Shown here: positions 17,204-25,655 of the stretch, piece by piece | How positions within the stretch are numbered: the first letter of the stretch is position 1 | Layout of the letters: every line of letters begins with the position of its first letter | Source: Gemmatimonadota bacterium | Lineage (GTDB): Bacteria > Gemmatimonadota > Gemmatimonadetes > Longimicrobiales > Gaopeijiaceae | NCBI GenBank assembly: GCA_007121455.1 | Contig: SKKN01000022.1 | Coordinates: 1-64,000, forward strand | DNA length: 64,000 nt | Direction: 5' to 3' | Notes under the pieces: generated by a model | Told to the model about the DNA's origin: nothing | What the model saw: the letters and a program-made list of their open reading frames with translations, nothing else | The model's database searches: none | Made by a program: the position numbers and the translations under genes

Positions 17204-18451
17204 TCAGAAGGCGAGCGACGAGAGATCCACCCAATTCCGCTGAACGATCGGCCGCAGTCGGATGACATTGTTCGCGTTCATCAACGTGCGTTGGACGCTG
17301 CAGGACGAGTATTGGATCTGGGAGGAACCCCCGTAGGTGTTTTCGTTCTCGAGTGTGGCATTGGAGGCCATTACACCGCCGTAGATCCGGGGCCCACCGC
17401 CGTATGTGCTGACGGTTCCCTGTGCGATGATGATTCCGTGGAAGATGAAGTCCCCCTGCAAGCTAAGGTCTCCATCGACGAGCAGGATTCCCTGGCCTAC
17501 CCCTGCAGACTGAATGCTCACGTCGCCGCTGACATGGATCACCGGGAAGTAGCTTCCACAGGGCGCGTCCGGGTTCTCGGGGTCCCCCCAATTCCAATCG
17601 GCCGGGACGCACTCTCCATCCACCACGTTCGGGCCCGTGTTGTTGATGGTGCCGGGCCCGCGTGTGATGTTCGCCATCTGGACCAGGTCGTCCCAGGTCA
17701 GGTCACCGAACACGGTGAACGTCTCGTCGTCCAACGAATCGTCGTAATCCACGGAGGGGCTCCCGTATTCGGGGTCCCCCGTCACCTCGGCGCCTCCCGA
17801 GGTGCTCACTTCGGACCCCGGTGTGGTAATCACGCCCGGCGTGTCCTCGAGGGACCCATCACATGCTCCTCCCCAGCTCGGGGGCTCGACATCGAGGCCG
17901 GAAATCTGGGCCTGACCGACGAGGCCGACGTCGCCCCGGGTCGTCAGGGCGCCATTGATGTCGATGTTCAGGGACAGCGCCCGCGCGACGACCCCCACCT
18001 CGCGTCGCGCACGGGCATGAGCTCCCCCATGCGTGATCTCACCCCTTCCGGAGAGGAAAAAGAGCTGGTTCCCGATCCGACGCACTTCGACCTGCCACTC
18101 GCCCTGCCCGTCGCTTCCAGCAACGGAATCCGTCTCCCAGAGAGCGAGTGCCATGAACCGCGCGTTTTCCCAATCCTGCACGACCGTTCCGATGCCGCTC
18201 TCCGCGAGGTACAGGGCCGCGGTGCCGCGCTCGGTCGATTGGCTGATCCGGGTTTCCTGGGTCGTCAGGATGAAACCTCCGGTGACCAGGACCCCCACCA
18301 CGACGAGGGCGAAGATCGCGGTGGGAAGTGCAAAGCCGGTCTCAGCAGTGGAATCCGTCACGCTATGGGTCATATGGACATTCCGGTTCATCCGTTTCGG
18401 ACGGGTTGGCCGCCCCGTCGGGGCTGTAGAGGGCAGGTCACCACGGGCCAT
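17204..18451 (-). CDS. PilX-like pilus tip protein with beta-solenoid-like C-terminus (set 1)
   Basis: Exported minor-pilin-class protein of 415 residues. A long leader (about 39 residues) ends in TG, followed by the hydrophobic helix FALPTAIFALVVVGVLVTGG, like PilX/PulK-class proteins that lack the usual Glu5. Residues about 75-190 are PilX-like. From about residue 300 the sequence becomes a run of short strands with regular Gly (HVSGDVSIQ, GILLVDGDLSLQG, GIIIAQGTVSTYGGG), resembling bactofilin-type or right-handed beta-helix repeats. The ATG at 18451 lies 4 bases after the PilW-like stop; internal ATGs at 18391 and 18373 would shorten the leader. It is the last gene of minor-pilin set 1. 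Confidence 0.8.
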   Translation of the reverse strand: MARGDLPSTAPTGRPTRPKRMNRNVHMTHSVTDSTAETGFALPTAIFALVVVGVLVTGGFILTTQETRISQSTERGTAALYLAESGIGTVVQDWENARFMALALWETDSVAGSDGQGEWQVEVRRIGNQLFFLSGRGEITHGGAHARARREVGVVARALSLNIDINGALTTRGDVGLVGQAQISGLDVEPPSWGGACDGSLEDTPGVITTPGSEVSTSGGAEVTGDPEYGSPSVDYDDSLDDETFTVFGDLTWDDLVQMANITRGPGTINNTGPNVVDGECVPADWNWGDPENPDAPCGSYFPVIHVSGDVSIQSAGVGQGILLVDGDLSLQGDFIFHGIIIAQGTVSTYGGGPRIYGGVMASNATLENENTYGGSSQIQYSSCSVQRTLMNANNVIRLRPIVQRNWVDLSSLAF

Positions 18452-18455
18452 GCCC

Positions 18456-19286
18456 TCAGTTTCGGAGGTGCACGGAGGTCGTGATCGATTCCTCGACGAT
18501 GCGGCTAGCCGCGTCTCGGGCAGCCGAGCGCGTGTGCAACGTCACCTGGATCCTTCGAACCTGTTCGGTTTCAGTCGTGACCTCTCCGGAGGCGTCGAAG
18601 TATTCGAAGAGGAGGCCCCCATCCGCCGCGAGCGGCCCGACGAGCGGATGCTCCTCCCCCTCCGTCTCTCTCCCCAGGTAGAGCTGCCCGTCGTACCCGA
18701 TCACGCCGTACCGGTGGGTCTCGAAGCTCCGGACCGGGGCCCCCGGGTGCACCGTGTTCGTGTCCAGGAGGTCGCCCAGGCCCAGGACGGTGATCCTGAT
18801 CCGGTTCCCCGTGCCGTCGGGACACTGTTCCCCCACCGCACGAGCCGTAATCGTGCCTTCGAGCCACACGTCGTCATCCGAGTGAGCGGGGTTATTGTCG
18901 GCAAATACAGTGACCGGCATGCCCACCGCCCAGTCGCCCCCCAATGGCCGCAGCGTGAACCGGGGAGGCACGGCGGAATCGTCGATCAGACAGACGAACC
19001 CCATGGACCGCATCGTCCGAACTTCGATGGAGGTGGGCCCCATATCGAGGAGGTCCCCGCCCGTGGGGCTGATCTCCCGGAGCTCACCGCTCAGCACGTC
19101 AATCCCCGCGCGAACCGTACCGTGACCCTGCACCTGTTCCCGCTGCGCTGTATAGACCCGCTGATTCGAGGCGAGGATCTGATACGCCGCCCCGAGAAGG
19201 ATCGTCCCCAGGACCGCCACGATCATGACCTCGATCAGCGTGAACCCGGAGGAGCGTCCGATCGTACCAGAGGGCCAATGGCTCAC
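18456..19286 (-). CDS. PilW-like minor pilin (set 1)
   Basis: Minor pilin expected to sit in the initiating tip complex. The 276-residue protein has the prepilin peptidase motif SSG|FTLIEVMIVA with Glu5, a hydrophobic helix to about residue 35, then a PilW-type body with ILASNQRVYTAQREQ and a C-terminal LHTRSAARD...TTSVHLRN, the usual PilW ending. The GTG at 19286 overlaps the PilV-like stop (GTGA). The open frame continues upstream to 19442 but overlaps the previous gene. Confidence 0.86.
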   Translation of the reverse strand: MSHWPSGTIGRSSGFTLIEVMIVAVLGTILLGAAYQILASNQRVYTAQREQVQGHGTVRAGIDVLSGELREISPTGGDLLDMGPTSIEVRTMRSMGFVCLIDDSAVPPRFTLRPLGGDWAVGMPVTVFADNNPAHSDDDVWLEGTITARAVGEQCPDGTGNRIRITVLGLGDLLDTNTVHPGAPVRSFETHRYGVIGYDGQLYLGRETEGEEHPLVGPLAADGGLLFEYFDASGEVTTETEQVRRIQVTLHTRSAARDAASRIVEESITTSVHLRN

Positions 19287-19753
19287 GAATCTCCTCGCCG
19301 AATCAGCCGGTAGGTGAAGGTCTCCTCCACATCGGGCGAGTAGACCACGCTGGGATCTCCCACGTACCTTCCCGGGCCCACGATCAGAACCGTGATCTCC
19401 TTCGTCGACTGGGCGGTGGCCCCCGCCGGGACGGCCGTCCAACTGGCCGTGATCGGACCCACGGATACGTTCCCGGAACCCACGTCCTCGAACGGCATCG
19501 CACGGATCTCCTCGAGCGCCGCCTGGTAGGCCGCAGCCCGCTTCGTATCGAGTTCCGACAACGTGGTTGCACGAATGACGTACGCCGTCGCTCCGGCCAT
19601 CGCCAGGAGGCCGACGGTCAGGATGAGCATCGCGACCACGAGCTCAACGAGAGAGAAGCCGCCCGTATTTGCTGCGGCTTTTCGCGGCTTCTCCGCGCCA
19701 CGGACGGGGTCGCGAACTCCGGGGCCGCCTCGATGATCCCGGACTGAGCTCAT
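19283..19753 (-). CDS. PilV-like minor pilin (set 1)
   Basis: The 156-residue protein has a 21-residue basic leader ending NTGG, then FSLVELVVAMLILTVGLLAM with Glu5, matching PilV/GspI-type pilins. The remaining body is short and ends VEETFTYRLIRRGDS. The ATG at 19753 overlaps the FimT-like stop as ATGA. Together with its neighbours it forms a four-gene minor-pilin set. Confidence 0.85.
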   Translation of the reverse strand: MSSVRDHRGGPGVRDPVRGAEKPRKAAANTGGFSLVELVVAMLILTVGLLAMAGATAYVIRATTLSELDTKRAAAYQAALEEIRAMPFEDVGSGNVSVGPITASWTAVPAGATAQSTKEITVLIVGPGRYVGDPSVVYSPDVEETFTYRLIRRGDS

Positions 19754-20208
19754 CGGGCGACCTGTCCGAGAGGCAGGATGCGGACCTCTCGCTCCTGTCC
19801 GCCGCGGGCGAATGCGATCGTGGCCTCGGACGAAAAGGAGTTGCATCCCAGCTCGGCAAATCCCCGGGGAGTCATGCAGAGCTCCACGAGCTCGGGTACG
19901 CTTCGAACGACGGTGCCGAACGCCTCGAGAAAGTTCTGTGTGCGAAGCGTGATTGGATCGTCCAGCGTGCCTGCAACGATCGAGACCCGATCGTTCCCGG
20001 AGTCGACCACGAGACGGACCCGCTCGCCTCGCTCCACGGCGGAAGCGCGGGTCTGGGCGTGCATCGAGAGGAAGCTCGACTCCGCAGATCGAAGTGCCGA
20101 GCGCCCCTGAGCGCCTCCGTACGCATTGACGGCGATGCCCATGAGGATCCCGCCGACCGTGAGGGCGACGACGAGCTCGAGCAGGGTCACCCCGGTATTG
20201 TCCCCCAT
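19750..20208 (-). CDS. FimT/GspH-like minor pilin (set 1)
   Basis: The 152-residue prepilin has a six-residue leader (MGDNTG) and the helix VTLLELVVALTVGGILMGIA with Glu5. The body matches the GspH/FimT pattern, with RSAESSFLSMHAQTRASAVERGERVRL and a C-terminal ATIAFARGGQEREV. The ATG at 20208 has a strong GGAAGGAG about 8 bases upstream. As the first gene of set 1 it is preceded by a roughly 190-base leader with an inverted repeat and a possible sigma-54 site. Confidence 0.87.
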   Translation of the reverse strand: MGDNTGVTLLELVVALTVGGILMGIAVNAYGGAQGRSALRSAESSFLSMHAQTRASAVERGERVRLVVDSGNDRVSIVAGTLDDPITLRTQNFLEAFGTVVRSVPELVELCMTPRGFAELGCNSFSSEATIAFARGGQEREVRILPLGQVAR

Positions 20209-20230
20209 CGAGCCGCTCCTTCCGCGAGAG

Positions 20231-20253
20231 TCGTATGCACGCGCAGCATACGA
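20231..20253. promoter_or_regulatory. 8-bp inverted repeat in the leader of minor-pilin set 1
   Basis: TCGTATGC (20231-20238) and GCATACGA (20246-20253) are perfect inverted arms around a 7-base centre ACGCGCA, about 23 bases before the FimT-like start codon. It may be an operator or an RNA hairpin in the 5' untranslated region. A TATGCT -10-like hexamer overlaps it on the minus strand. Confidence 0.45.
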
Positions 20254-20291
20254 GAAGCATGCCGCTCACGAAATGGCCTCGTTGAGCCATC

Positions 20292-20307
20292 GCAAACGAC
20301 AACCCGA
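20292..20307 (-). promoter_or_regulatory. possible sigma-54 site upstream of minor-pilin set 1
   Basis: On the minus strand TCGGGTTGTCGTTTGC has GG and GC separated by exactly 10 bases, with TTTGC at the -12 element. The -24 element is poor (TCGG rather than TGGC). It would start transcription about 70 bases before the gene, similar to the better site at pilA. Chance matches to this spacing are common, so this is a weak call. Confidence 0.3.
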
Positions 20308-20400
20308 GCAACCGACCGGAAGAGTCTTCGGAAGCCTCGGAACTTTGTTCTGATCGCGACCTGCGACGGAGGAAGATGAACGAATGAAGCAGCAACCTGT

Positions 20401-21363
20401 TCACAGCGGCCGAAGCCAGGATCCGGAAGGAATAGGAAGTGGTTGACGTAGCTCCCCCTCCGTGAAGGCTTCGTCGAGCAGGCATGGATTTGATACGAAC
20501 GCTCCGCGGCCGTCGAGTCGCATATCCCCCCCGACCCGGACCACCCCTTCGACCCGGCTGTCCCCATCCACCTCGAGATCTCCCGTCGTGATCACCAGAC
20601 CCCGGACCTCCGCAGGCCCTTCGAGACGAAGGTCCCCAGCGACCACGAGGACCCCGGACCACGCTCCCTCGGCCAACACGACGCTCTCCTCGCTCAGAGG
20701 AAGGTCGAAGGTGGATTCGCCGAAATCGGTTTCCCTCGTCCCCGCGGCAGACCCGTCGAGAAGGGACCGTGCCTCAGCAATCGAGAGGATTCCCAGGAAG
20801 GGAAACGGGTCGGTCTCGAGCGTCCCCTCGTGCAACGAGCGGCTCCGGCTCACCGGCATGGATACCGCCTCGGGACAGAGCACCTCACCCGTCCCCTCGT
20901 CCGTCCTCCGGGTGAGGCTGGCATCCTCTCCTACCTCCAGCACGCCTCCGTATTCGGCGCCGGCGAGCGTTCGTGTCCGCTCCTCATCGGGATGGAGGAT
21001 CCAGTGGATTCGTCCAAGGTGTACCTCCGGACCGTCTCCCCCGACGACCGCGTTCGCCTGAACGAGGAGATACTCGGCGCTGAGTGGGGTCGCATAAGCC
21101 CGGTGCTGAACCTCGTCGTTGAACCCTCCCGAGAGGACCGGACCATTGTCCGCTTTAGCGAGTTCATCCATCGAGAGGCCCGACTCTCGCAGCTCGAGGC
21201 CCGCCCTCACGACCGCAGACTCGGCCTCGGTCCGAACTCGAAGGAGGAGGGAGGAAGCCCGCGCCCCCCTCAGCTCCTCCATCGCGAGAAGGAGCGATGC
21301 GTGAACGAAACCAGTCATGGCGAGCAGGAGAAGGAGAAGAAGTGGCAGCGCGGCGCCTCTCAC
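20401..21363 (-). CDS. PilX-like pilus tip protein with beta-solenoid-like C-terminus (set 2)
   Basis: The 320-residue protein begins RGAALPLLLLLLLAMTGFVH, a PilX/PulK-class hydrophobic helix without Glu5, followed by the PilX-like ASSLLLRVRTEAESAVVRAGLEL. Residues about 225-295 form short Gly-spaced strands (GVLVVAGDLRLEG, GLVITTGDLEVDG, GVVRVGGDMRLDG), bactofilin-like and clearly parallel to the tail of the set 1 protein at 17204. The GTG at 21363 overlaps the previous stop (GTGA); an upstream GTG at 21387 is the alternative. The frame continues open to 21963 but overlaps the previous gene. Confidence 0.75.
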   Translation of the reverse strand: MRGAALPLLLLLLLAMTGFVHASLLLAMEELRGARASSLLLRVRTEAESAVVRAGLELRESGLSMDELAKADNGPVLSGGFNDEVQHRAYATPLSAEYLLVQANAVVGGDGPEVHLGRIHWILHPDEERTRTLAGAEYGGVLEVGEDASLTRRTDEGTGEVLCPEAVSMPVSRSRSLHEGTLETDPFPFLGILSIAEARSLLDGSAAGTRETDFGESTFDLPLSEESVVLAEGAWSGVLVVAGDLRLEGPAEVRGLVITTGDLEVDGDSRVEGVVRVGGDMRLDGRGAFVSNPCLLDEAFTEGELRQPLPIPSGSWLRPL

Positions 21364-22082
21364 CCTTCCGGAGGATGAATCCGCCACTCGCGGGCCCACG
21401 CCGGATCTCGCACGTGCGGCTCCCGTCCCTCGATCTCGACCCGCACTTCCAGAACCCGACCGTCCCGGAGGAAGAGAGAACCGTCTCCGAAGGTTTCGCC
21501 GACCAGCGGCTGACGCCCCTCTCCCCCTCGGCGATAGCGCAGCGCCCGGTTCGCCATGTGGTACGAGCCGGACTCGAACACCCGTGCAGCCACCCACCCG
21601 CCCAGCTCCTCGGAGACGCGCCACGCCCCCTCCTCTCCCGCGTGGAGCTCCGGACATACAACCTGCTCCCCGGAGTCCGATTCGGTCAGCGCCGCCGCTC
21701 TCCACCGTCCGTCGAAGCCCAGCAGAAGCACTGAATCCCTGGCCGGATCGGGCGCCCGGACTCCCCGGTAGCGGACAGGCACCGCTCCATCCGGCCCCGG
21801 GGGGCCGCACGCCACCCCTGTCGCACGAAACGCCCGGATCCGTACCACACCGTCGTCCCCGACCGCCCAGTCCCGAACGGGCTGCCCAGCCCGGACTTCG
21901 GTCCCCACCACCCAGCGGCTGGTCCGCGCGGCCTCCAGCCCCTCCACGATGCTCATCGTCCATCGTGCCACCTCCACCTGACTGCGAAATGTGTCTACGC
22001 TCACGGTGAACACGAGAAGGAGGAGCAGAAGAGTTACGAGGACCTCGAGGATCGTTCGGCCTTCGCGGGAGCGTCGGTTCAT
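21360..22082 (-). CDS. PilW-like minor pilin (set 2)
   Basis: The 240-residue protein has the leader MNRRSREG and the helix RTILEVLVTLLLLLLVFTVS with Glu5 but an Arg rather than the usual Phe after the cleavage Gly. The body is unlike common Pfam pilins; I place it as the PilW-equivalent by position and size. It contains Cys in GVACGPPG and VVCPELHAG. The ATG at 22082 overlaps the PilV-like stop. Confidence 0.7.
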   Translation of the reverse strand: MNRRSREGRTILEVLVTLLLLLLVFTVSVDTFRSQVEVARWTMSIVEGLEAARTSRWVVGTEVRAGQPVRDWAVGDDGVVRIRAFRATGVACGPPGPDGAVPVRYRGVRAPDPARDSVLLLGFDGRWRAAALTESDSGEQVVCPELHAGEEGAWRVSEELGGWVAARVFESGSYHMANRALRYRRGGEGRQPLVGETFGDGSLFLRDGRVLEVRVEIEGREPHVRDPAWAREWRIHPPEG

Positions 22083-22465
22083 GAAGTTTCCTCCGAAGAC
22101 GACGGCCCCGGCACGACGAGATGCACGCGATGTGCGCCCAGCTCCCTTCCGTCCTCGCGGAGGACTCGGATCTTCACGAGGCCGTTCCCACCTTGCCCAG
22201 CCTCCCAACGGATTTCCGACCCCGCTGGCCCCTCGGTTTCCCCTGGCCCGCCCCATCCGAACCACCTCAGAGAATCCGCCACCTGCTCCGTGCGCATCGT
22301 CACCTCTTCGACGAACCGGGCCTCTCCGAGGATCCGGACCACCTGCGTCGTCAGGCCCGCGACGCCGACGAGACCCACGGCGAAGATCGTCAGCCCGACC
22401 AGAACCTCGGAGAGGGTGAATCCACCCTGGCGACATCGTTTGGGCCCGGCCTTCGACCAGGTCAT
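22079..22465 (-). CDS. PilV-like minor pilin (set 2)
   Basis: The 128-residue prepilin has a 15-residue basic leader ending QGG, then FTLSEVLVGLTIFAVGLVGVAGL with Glu5, close to PilV/GspI. The rest is a short body with FVEEVTMRTEQVADSLRWFGW. The ATG at 22465 overlaps the stop of the FimT-like gene (ATGA), and its own stop overlaps the next start. Confidence 0.83.
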   Translation of the reverse strand: MTWSKAGPKRCRQGGFTLSEVLVGLTIFAVGLVGVAGLTTQVVRILGEARFVEEVTMRTEQVADSLRWFGWGGPGETEGPAGSEIRWEAGQGGNGLVKIRVLREDGRELGAHRVHLVVPGPSSSEETS

Positions 22466-22890
22466 CGGCGCCGCACCCGCCCTCGGGAGGAGACGACGAC
22501 TCCCGCTTCTGCGTCGCCCCTGCGGAAAAGAAGGGTGCGGCTCGCGCCCCTCCCGAGCCCGAGGGCGTCGTACTGGAGCTCGACGACACCGTCCCGGCCG
22601 GGATCGACCTCGACCCCGAAACGTTTCGGGAAGTTCACCTCTCGAACGGGCTCCCCGCGCACGAGGACCGACGCGGCCCCCGAACTCGGATCGATGCGGA
22701 TCAGGGCACCACCACTTCCCGGAGCCGTCCGTCGCGCGAGGGCGAAGAGTGCAATGCCCTCCTCCCTCGCGGACGACACGGCGATTCGGTCCCCCCAGGA
22801 GCGCATGGGCGGCAACCCGACGCTCACGATCACGGTGACGAGGAGGAAGCCTCCGACGAGCTCCGGCAGTGTGGTTCCCATGCGTCCCAT
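22462..22890 (-). CDS. FimT/GspH-like minor pilin (set 2)
   Basis: The 142-residue protein has a very short leader (MGRMG) and the helix TTLPELVGGFLLVTVIVSVG with Glu5. The body resembles GspH/FimT: SSAREEGIALFALARRTAPG, then RIDPSSGAASVLVRG and GVVELQYDALG. ATG 22890 and ATG 22881 are both possible starts; no strong ribosome binding site is visible. It lies 51 bases after the upstream response-regulator gene, separated by a hairpin, so the set may be transcribed together with that regulator. Confidence 0.78.
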   Translation of the reverse strand: MGRMGTTLPELVGGFLLVTVIVSVGLPPMRSWGDRIAVSSAREEGIALFALARRTAPGSGGALIRIDPSSGAASVLVRGEPVREVNFPKRFGVEVDPGRDGVVELQYDALGLGRGASRTLLFRRGDAEAGVVVSSRGRVRRR

Positions 22891-22900
22891 ACCGGAGGGT

Positions 22901-22919
22901 CGGCCCTGGAGCAGGGCCG
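22901..22919. other. 8-bp perfect hairpin between the response regulator and minor-pilin set 2
   Basis: CGGCCCTG (22901-22908), loop GAG, CAGGGCCG (22912-22919). It sits in the 51-base gap between the NtrC-type regulator stop and the FimT-like start. There is no T-run on the minus strand, so full termination is unlikely; it may mark an mRNA processing or attenuation point. Confidence 0.45.
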
Positions 22920-22941
22920 GGGGATGGCAGGCGGGGACCTG

Positions 22942-24321
22942 TTACTCGAGCCCGTAGTCGCGGATCTTGTACCGGAGCGCCCGGTCGCTCAACTCGAGGA
23001 GCTCAGCCGCTCGACCTCGATGCCCGCCCGTCCGCTCGAGCGCCGCGGCGATCAACTTCCGCTCGAGCTCCGCGCCTCTCCGCTTGACAGACAGCTCGCC
23101 GTCGAGAGGTCCCTCCGACATGAGGCCGGAGTCGGCACCGGACCCAACTTCCTCGCCATCCCGAACCCTGTCCGGAAGGTCCTCCACACGGATCTGAGGC
23201 CCTTCGGCGAGCATGGCGGCGCGCTCTACCACGTTACGAAGCTCTCGAACGTTTCCGGGCCACCGATACCGGACGAGGGCCTCCATCGCTCCCGGCTCAA
23301 ACCCTTCGGCCTTCGTTCCGGAACTCGCCGCCTGATTTTCCAGAAACCGGTTCGCCAGCACCGGGACCTCCTCCGCGCGCTCCCGGAGGGATGGCAGCGG
23401 AATCGTGACCACGGCCAAGCGGTAATAGAGGTCCTCACGAAAGCGTCCATTGTTCATCGCCGCCATGAGATCCCGATTCGTCGCCGCCACGACGCGCACG
23501 TCCACGGACGTCGAGTCCGTCCCTCCGAGGCGCCGCACCTCACCTTCCTCGAGAACCCGGAGCAGCTTCACCTGGAGGCTGGAGGGGAGCTCCCCCACCT
23601 CGTCCAGGAAGAGGCTGCCACCGGTTGCAGCCTCGAAGAGACCCTCCCGGTCCCGGTCGGCGCCGGTGAACGCACCACGGCGGTACCCGAAGAATTCGGA
23701 CTCCAGAAGCGTCTCGGGAATCGCCCCACAATTGACCGGAATGAACGGGCCTCCGGCACGCTCGCTCTCATCGTGGATGAGGCGGGCGAGCAACTCCTTC
23801 CCCGTGCCCGTGTCCCCCGTCAGAAGTACGGAAGAGCGGTGCGCTGCGACCTTTCTGGCGATCTCGAGCGCACGCAGCATGGCAGGTGAGCGTGCCACGA
23901 TTCCCCCGAACCTCCGTTCGGCCCTCACCTCTTCTCGAAGGCGGCCTACTTCCTCGCGGAGCTCCTCCCGCTCGACCGCCTTCCGCAAGGTCAGGAGGAC
24001 TTCATTCGCGCCGAACGGCTTGGGCAGATAGTCGTAGGCCCCCTTCTTCATCGCCTCCACCGCGAGATCGATGCTCCCATAGGCCGTCATCATGAGGACG
24101 AGGCCGGTCCCACCCTCCCGGCTATACCGCTCGAGGAACTCGAGGCCACTGAGGCCCCGCATCCGAACATCGCACAGGATGAGCCGAACGTCTCCGCTTC
24201 GGGCCTTCTGGAGACCCTCCTCCGCGCTTTCGGCGAGCAAGACGTCGTAGCCCCCTTCCTCGAGGATCAACGACAGCGATCCCCTGAGTCCCGCGTCATC
24301 GTCCACCACGAGGACCTTCAT
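22942..24321 (-). CDS. sigma-54-dependent NtrC-family response regulator (first pair)
   Basis: Activates sigma-54 promoters when phosphorylated. The 459-residue protein has a receiver domain (1-120) with phospho-acceptor Asp51 and the LPKPFG Lys, an AAA+ domain (about 140-375) with Walker A GDTGTGKE, the sigma-54 contact loop GAFTGAD and Walker B SLFLDEVGELP, and a C-terminal Fis-type helix-turn-helix (RGRAAELLELSDRALRYKIRDYGL). Its ATG overlaps the kinase stop. Position between pilins and minor pilins suggests a PilR-like role; the likely target is the sigma-54 site before pilA. Confidence 0.93.
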   Translation of the reverse strand: MKVLVVDDDAGLRGSLSLILEEGGYDVLLAESAEEGLQKARSGDVRLILCDVRMRGLSGLEFLERYSREGGTGLVLMMTAYGSIDLAVEAMKKGAYDYLPKPFGANEVLLTLRKAVEREELREEVGRLREEVRAERRFGGIVARSPAMLRALEIARKVAAHRSSVLLTGDTGTGKELLARLIHDESERAGGPFIPVNCGAIPETLLESEFFGYRRGAFTGADRDREGLFEAATGGSLFLDEVGELPSSLQVKLLRVLEEGEVRRLGGTDSTSVDVRVVAATNRDLMAAMNNGRFREDLYYRLAVVTIPLPSLRERAEEVPVLANRFLENQAASSGTKAEGFEPGAMEALVRYRWPGNVRELRNVVERAAMLAEGPQIRVEDLPDRVRDGEEVGSGADSGLMSEGPLDGELSVKRRGAELERKLIAAALERTGGHRGRAAELLELSDRALRYKIRDYGLE

Positions 24322-25655
24322 CTGAGAACCTCCGGAGTGGAAGGCGGCGCCGCCTCGACCCTCGTCCGGGCACCGGATACCATTGGCAGGACGAGGGTGA
24401 ACCGAGCCCCTCCTCCTTCCCGATTCTCGGCTTCGAGGCGACCACCCAGCGCCTCCACCATTCGGGCCGAAATGGCGAGTCCGAGGCCCAGTCCCTCGCC
24501 CGGCCCCTTCGTCGTCACGAAGGGATCGAAAACCGTCTCGACGACCTCGTCGGGAATGCCGGGGCCATCGTCCTCGACCCTCAGAACCACCGTCTGCGCC
24601 GCTCTTCCAACCCGGTCCTGGGATTGGAGGGCATCCCCCCGTCGGCGATGGGAGAAATCTACATCGGGGGGGTCGCCGTCTCGACGGGAAGCCTGCTCAT
24701 CCACCTCCTGCCAGACGACCCGGGCGGTGATGCCTACCCTGCCTCCACCTTGCATCGCAAGAGCATCCCGTGCGTTCACCAGGAGGTTCACGAGAACCTG
24801 CTCGAGGTGCTGAGGCTCTCCCTCCACCCAGGGCAGCTCGCCGACCGGCTGCCATGTGACCTCCAGGTCCGACGTAACTCCCTGAGTGGCGAGGAGATCG
24901 AGGACTCTCGGAACCAGCGCCGCTACCTCGATCCCGTTGGATGCCTCCTCCCCGCCGGGATCCGGCCGAGCAAACGCGAGCAGACTCCGGATGATCCGGT
25001 CGATCCGATGGGCCTCTTCGCGGGCCCGTGCAACCACAGGAGCGGCCGCACCGGGATCTTCGATCCGACGCTCGACCACATCGAGATAGCCCATGAGAGC
25101 CCCCAGTGGATTTCCGATTTCGTGAGCGATCCCCGACGCCATCGTACCCACCGAGGCGAGGCGAGCGGTTCGGACGAGCTGATCGGTCGTCTCCACCAGT
25201 TCCCGGTTCGTCTCGTCGAGCGATCGCACGTTCTGGGCAAGGAGGGCACGATCCCGAATCAGGCGTTCGGCCATCGAGTTGACGCCCCCGATCAGCCGAT
25301 TCATCTCCTCCGTCTCCTCGTCGGGGATCCGGTGATCGTAATCGCCGCCGGCGATGCGCTCCGTCCCCTCCACGACACGCTCAACGGGTTGGAGAAGGAG
25401 CCGGAAGAGAAGACCTCTGCCGAAGAGGAAGAGGATCAAGAGGTCGGCCGCCAGGATCACGGCCGCGTATCCGATCACCTGACCGGGAGAGGAGAGGAAT
25501 GGGGAGGCGAGAAGGATGGCGAGCATCGCCACCAGAAATCCGGAGACGAAGAGTGCCCCCATCGACACCAGGAGTTCGCGACGGATCGAGGTTGGTCGAG
25601 CAGTCCCGCTCCCGTCGTCCCCGGGAGGAGGCCCGGTGGTCAGCTGCCCGCGCAT
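24318..25655 (-). CDS. sensor histidine kinase with HAMP domain (first pair)
   Basis: Partner kinase of the regulator at 22942. The 445-residue protein has two membrane helices (about 29-51 and 60-88) with almost no periplasmic loop, a HAMP segment (about 89-140), the H-box SGIAHEIGNPLGALMGYL with His178, and an HATPase domain with N-box LVNLLVNARDAL, G1 DDGPGIPDEV and GLGLGLAISARMV. A Arg/Asp-rich insertion (EQASRRDGDPPDVD) splits the ATPase domain. The small loop suggests it senses something in the membrane, as PilS senses pilin. The ATG at 25655 overlaps the end of the pilin gene by 16 bases; the exact start is uncertain. Confidence 0.9.
   Translation of the reverse strand: MRGQLTTGPPPGDDGSGTARPTSIRRELLVSMGALFVSGFLVAMLAILLASPFLSSPGQVIGYAAVILAADLLILFLFGRGLLFRLLLQPVERVVEGTERIAGGDYDHRIPDEETEEMNRLIGGVNSMAERLIRDRALLAQNVRSLDETNRELVETTDQLVRTARLASVGTMASGIAHEIGNPLGALMGYLDVVERRIEDPGAAAPVVARAREEAHRIDRIIRSLLAFARPDPGGEEASNGIEVAALVPRVLDLLATQGVTSDLEVTWQPVGELPWVEGEPQHLEQVLVNLLVNARDALAMQGGGRVGITARVVWQEVDEQASRRDGDPPDVDFSHRRRGDALQSQDRVGRAAQTVVLRVEDDGPGIPDEVVETVFDPFVTTKGPGEGLGLGLAISARMVEALGGRLEAENREGGGARFTLVLPMVSGARTRVEAAPPSTPEVLR

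Noticed and set aside
15917-18484. Plus-strand frame of 855 codons opposite pilM and PilX-like gene
   Set aside because: Crosses several real minus-strand genes and the pilM promoter; no motif.
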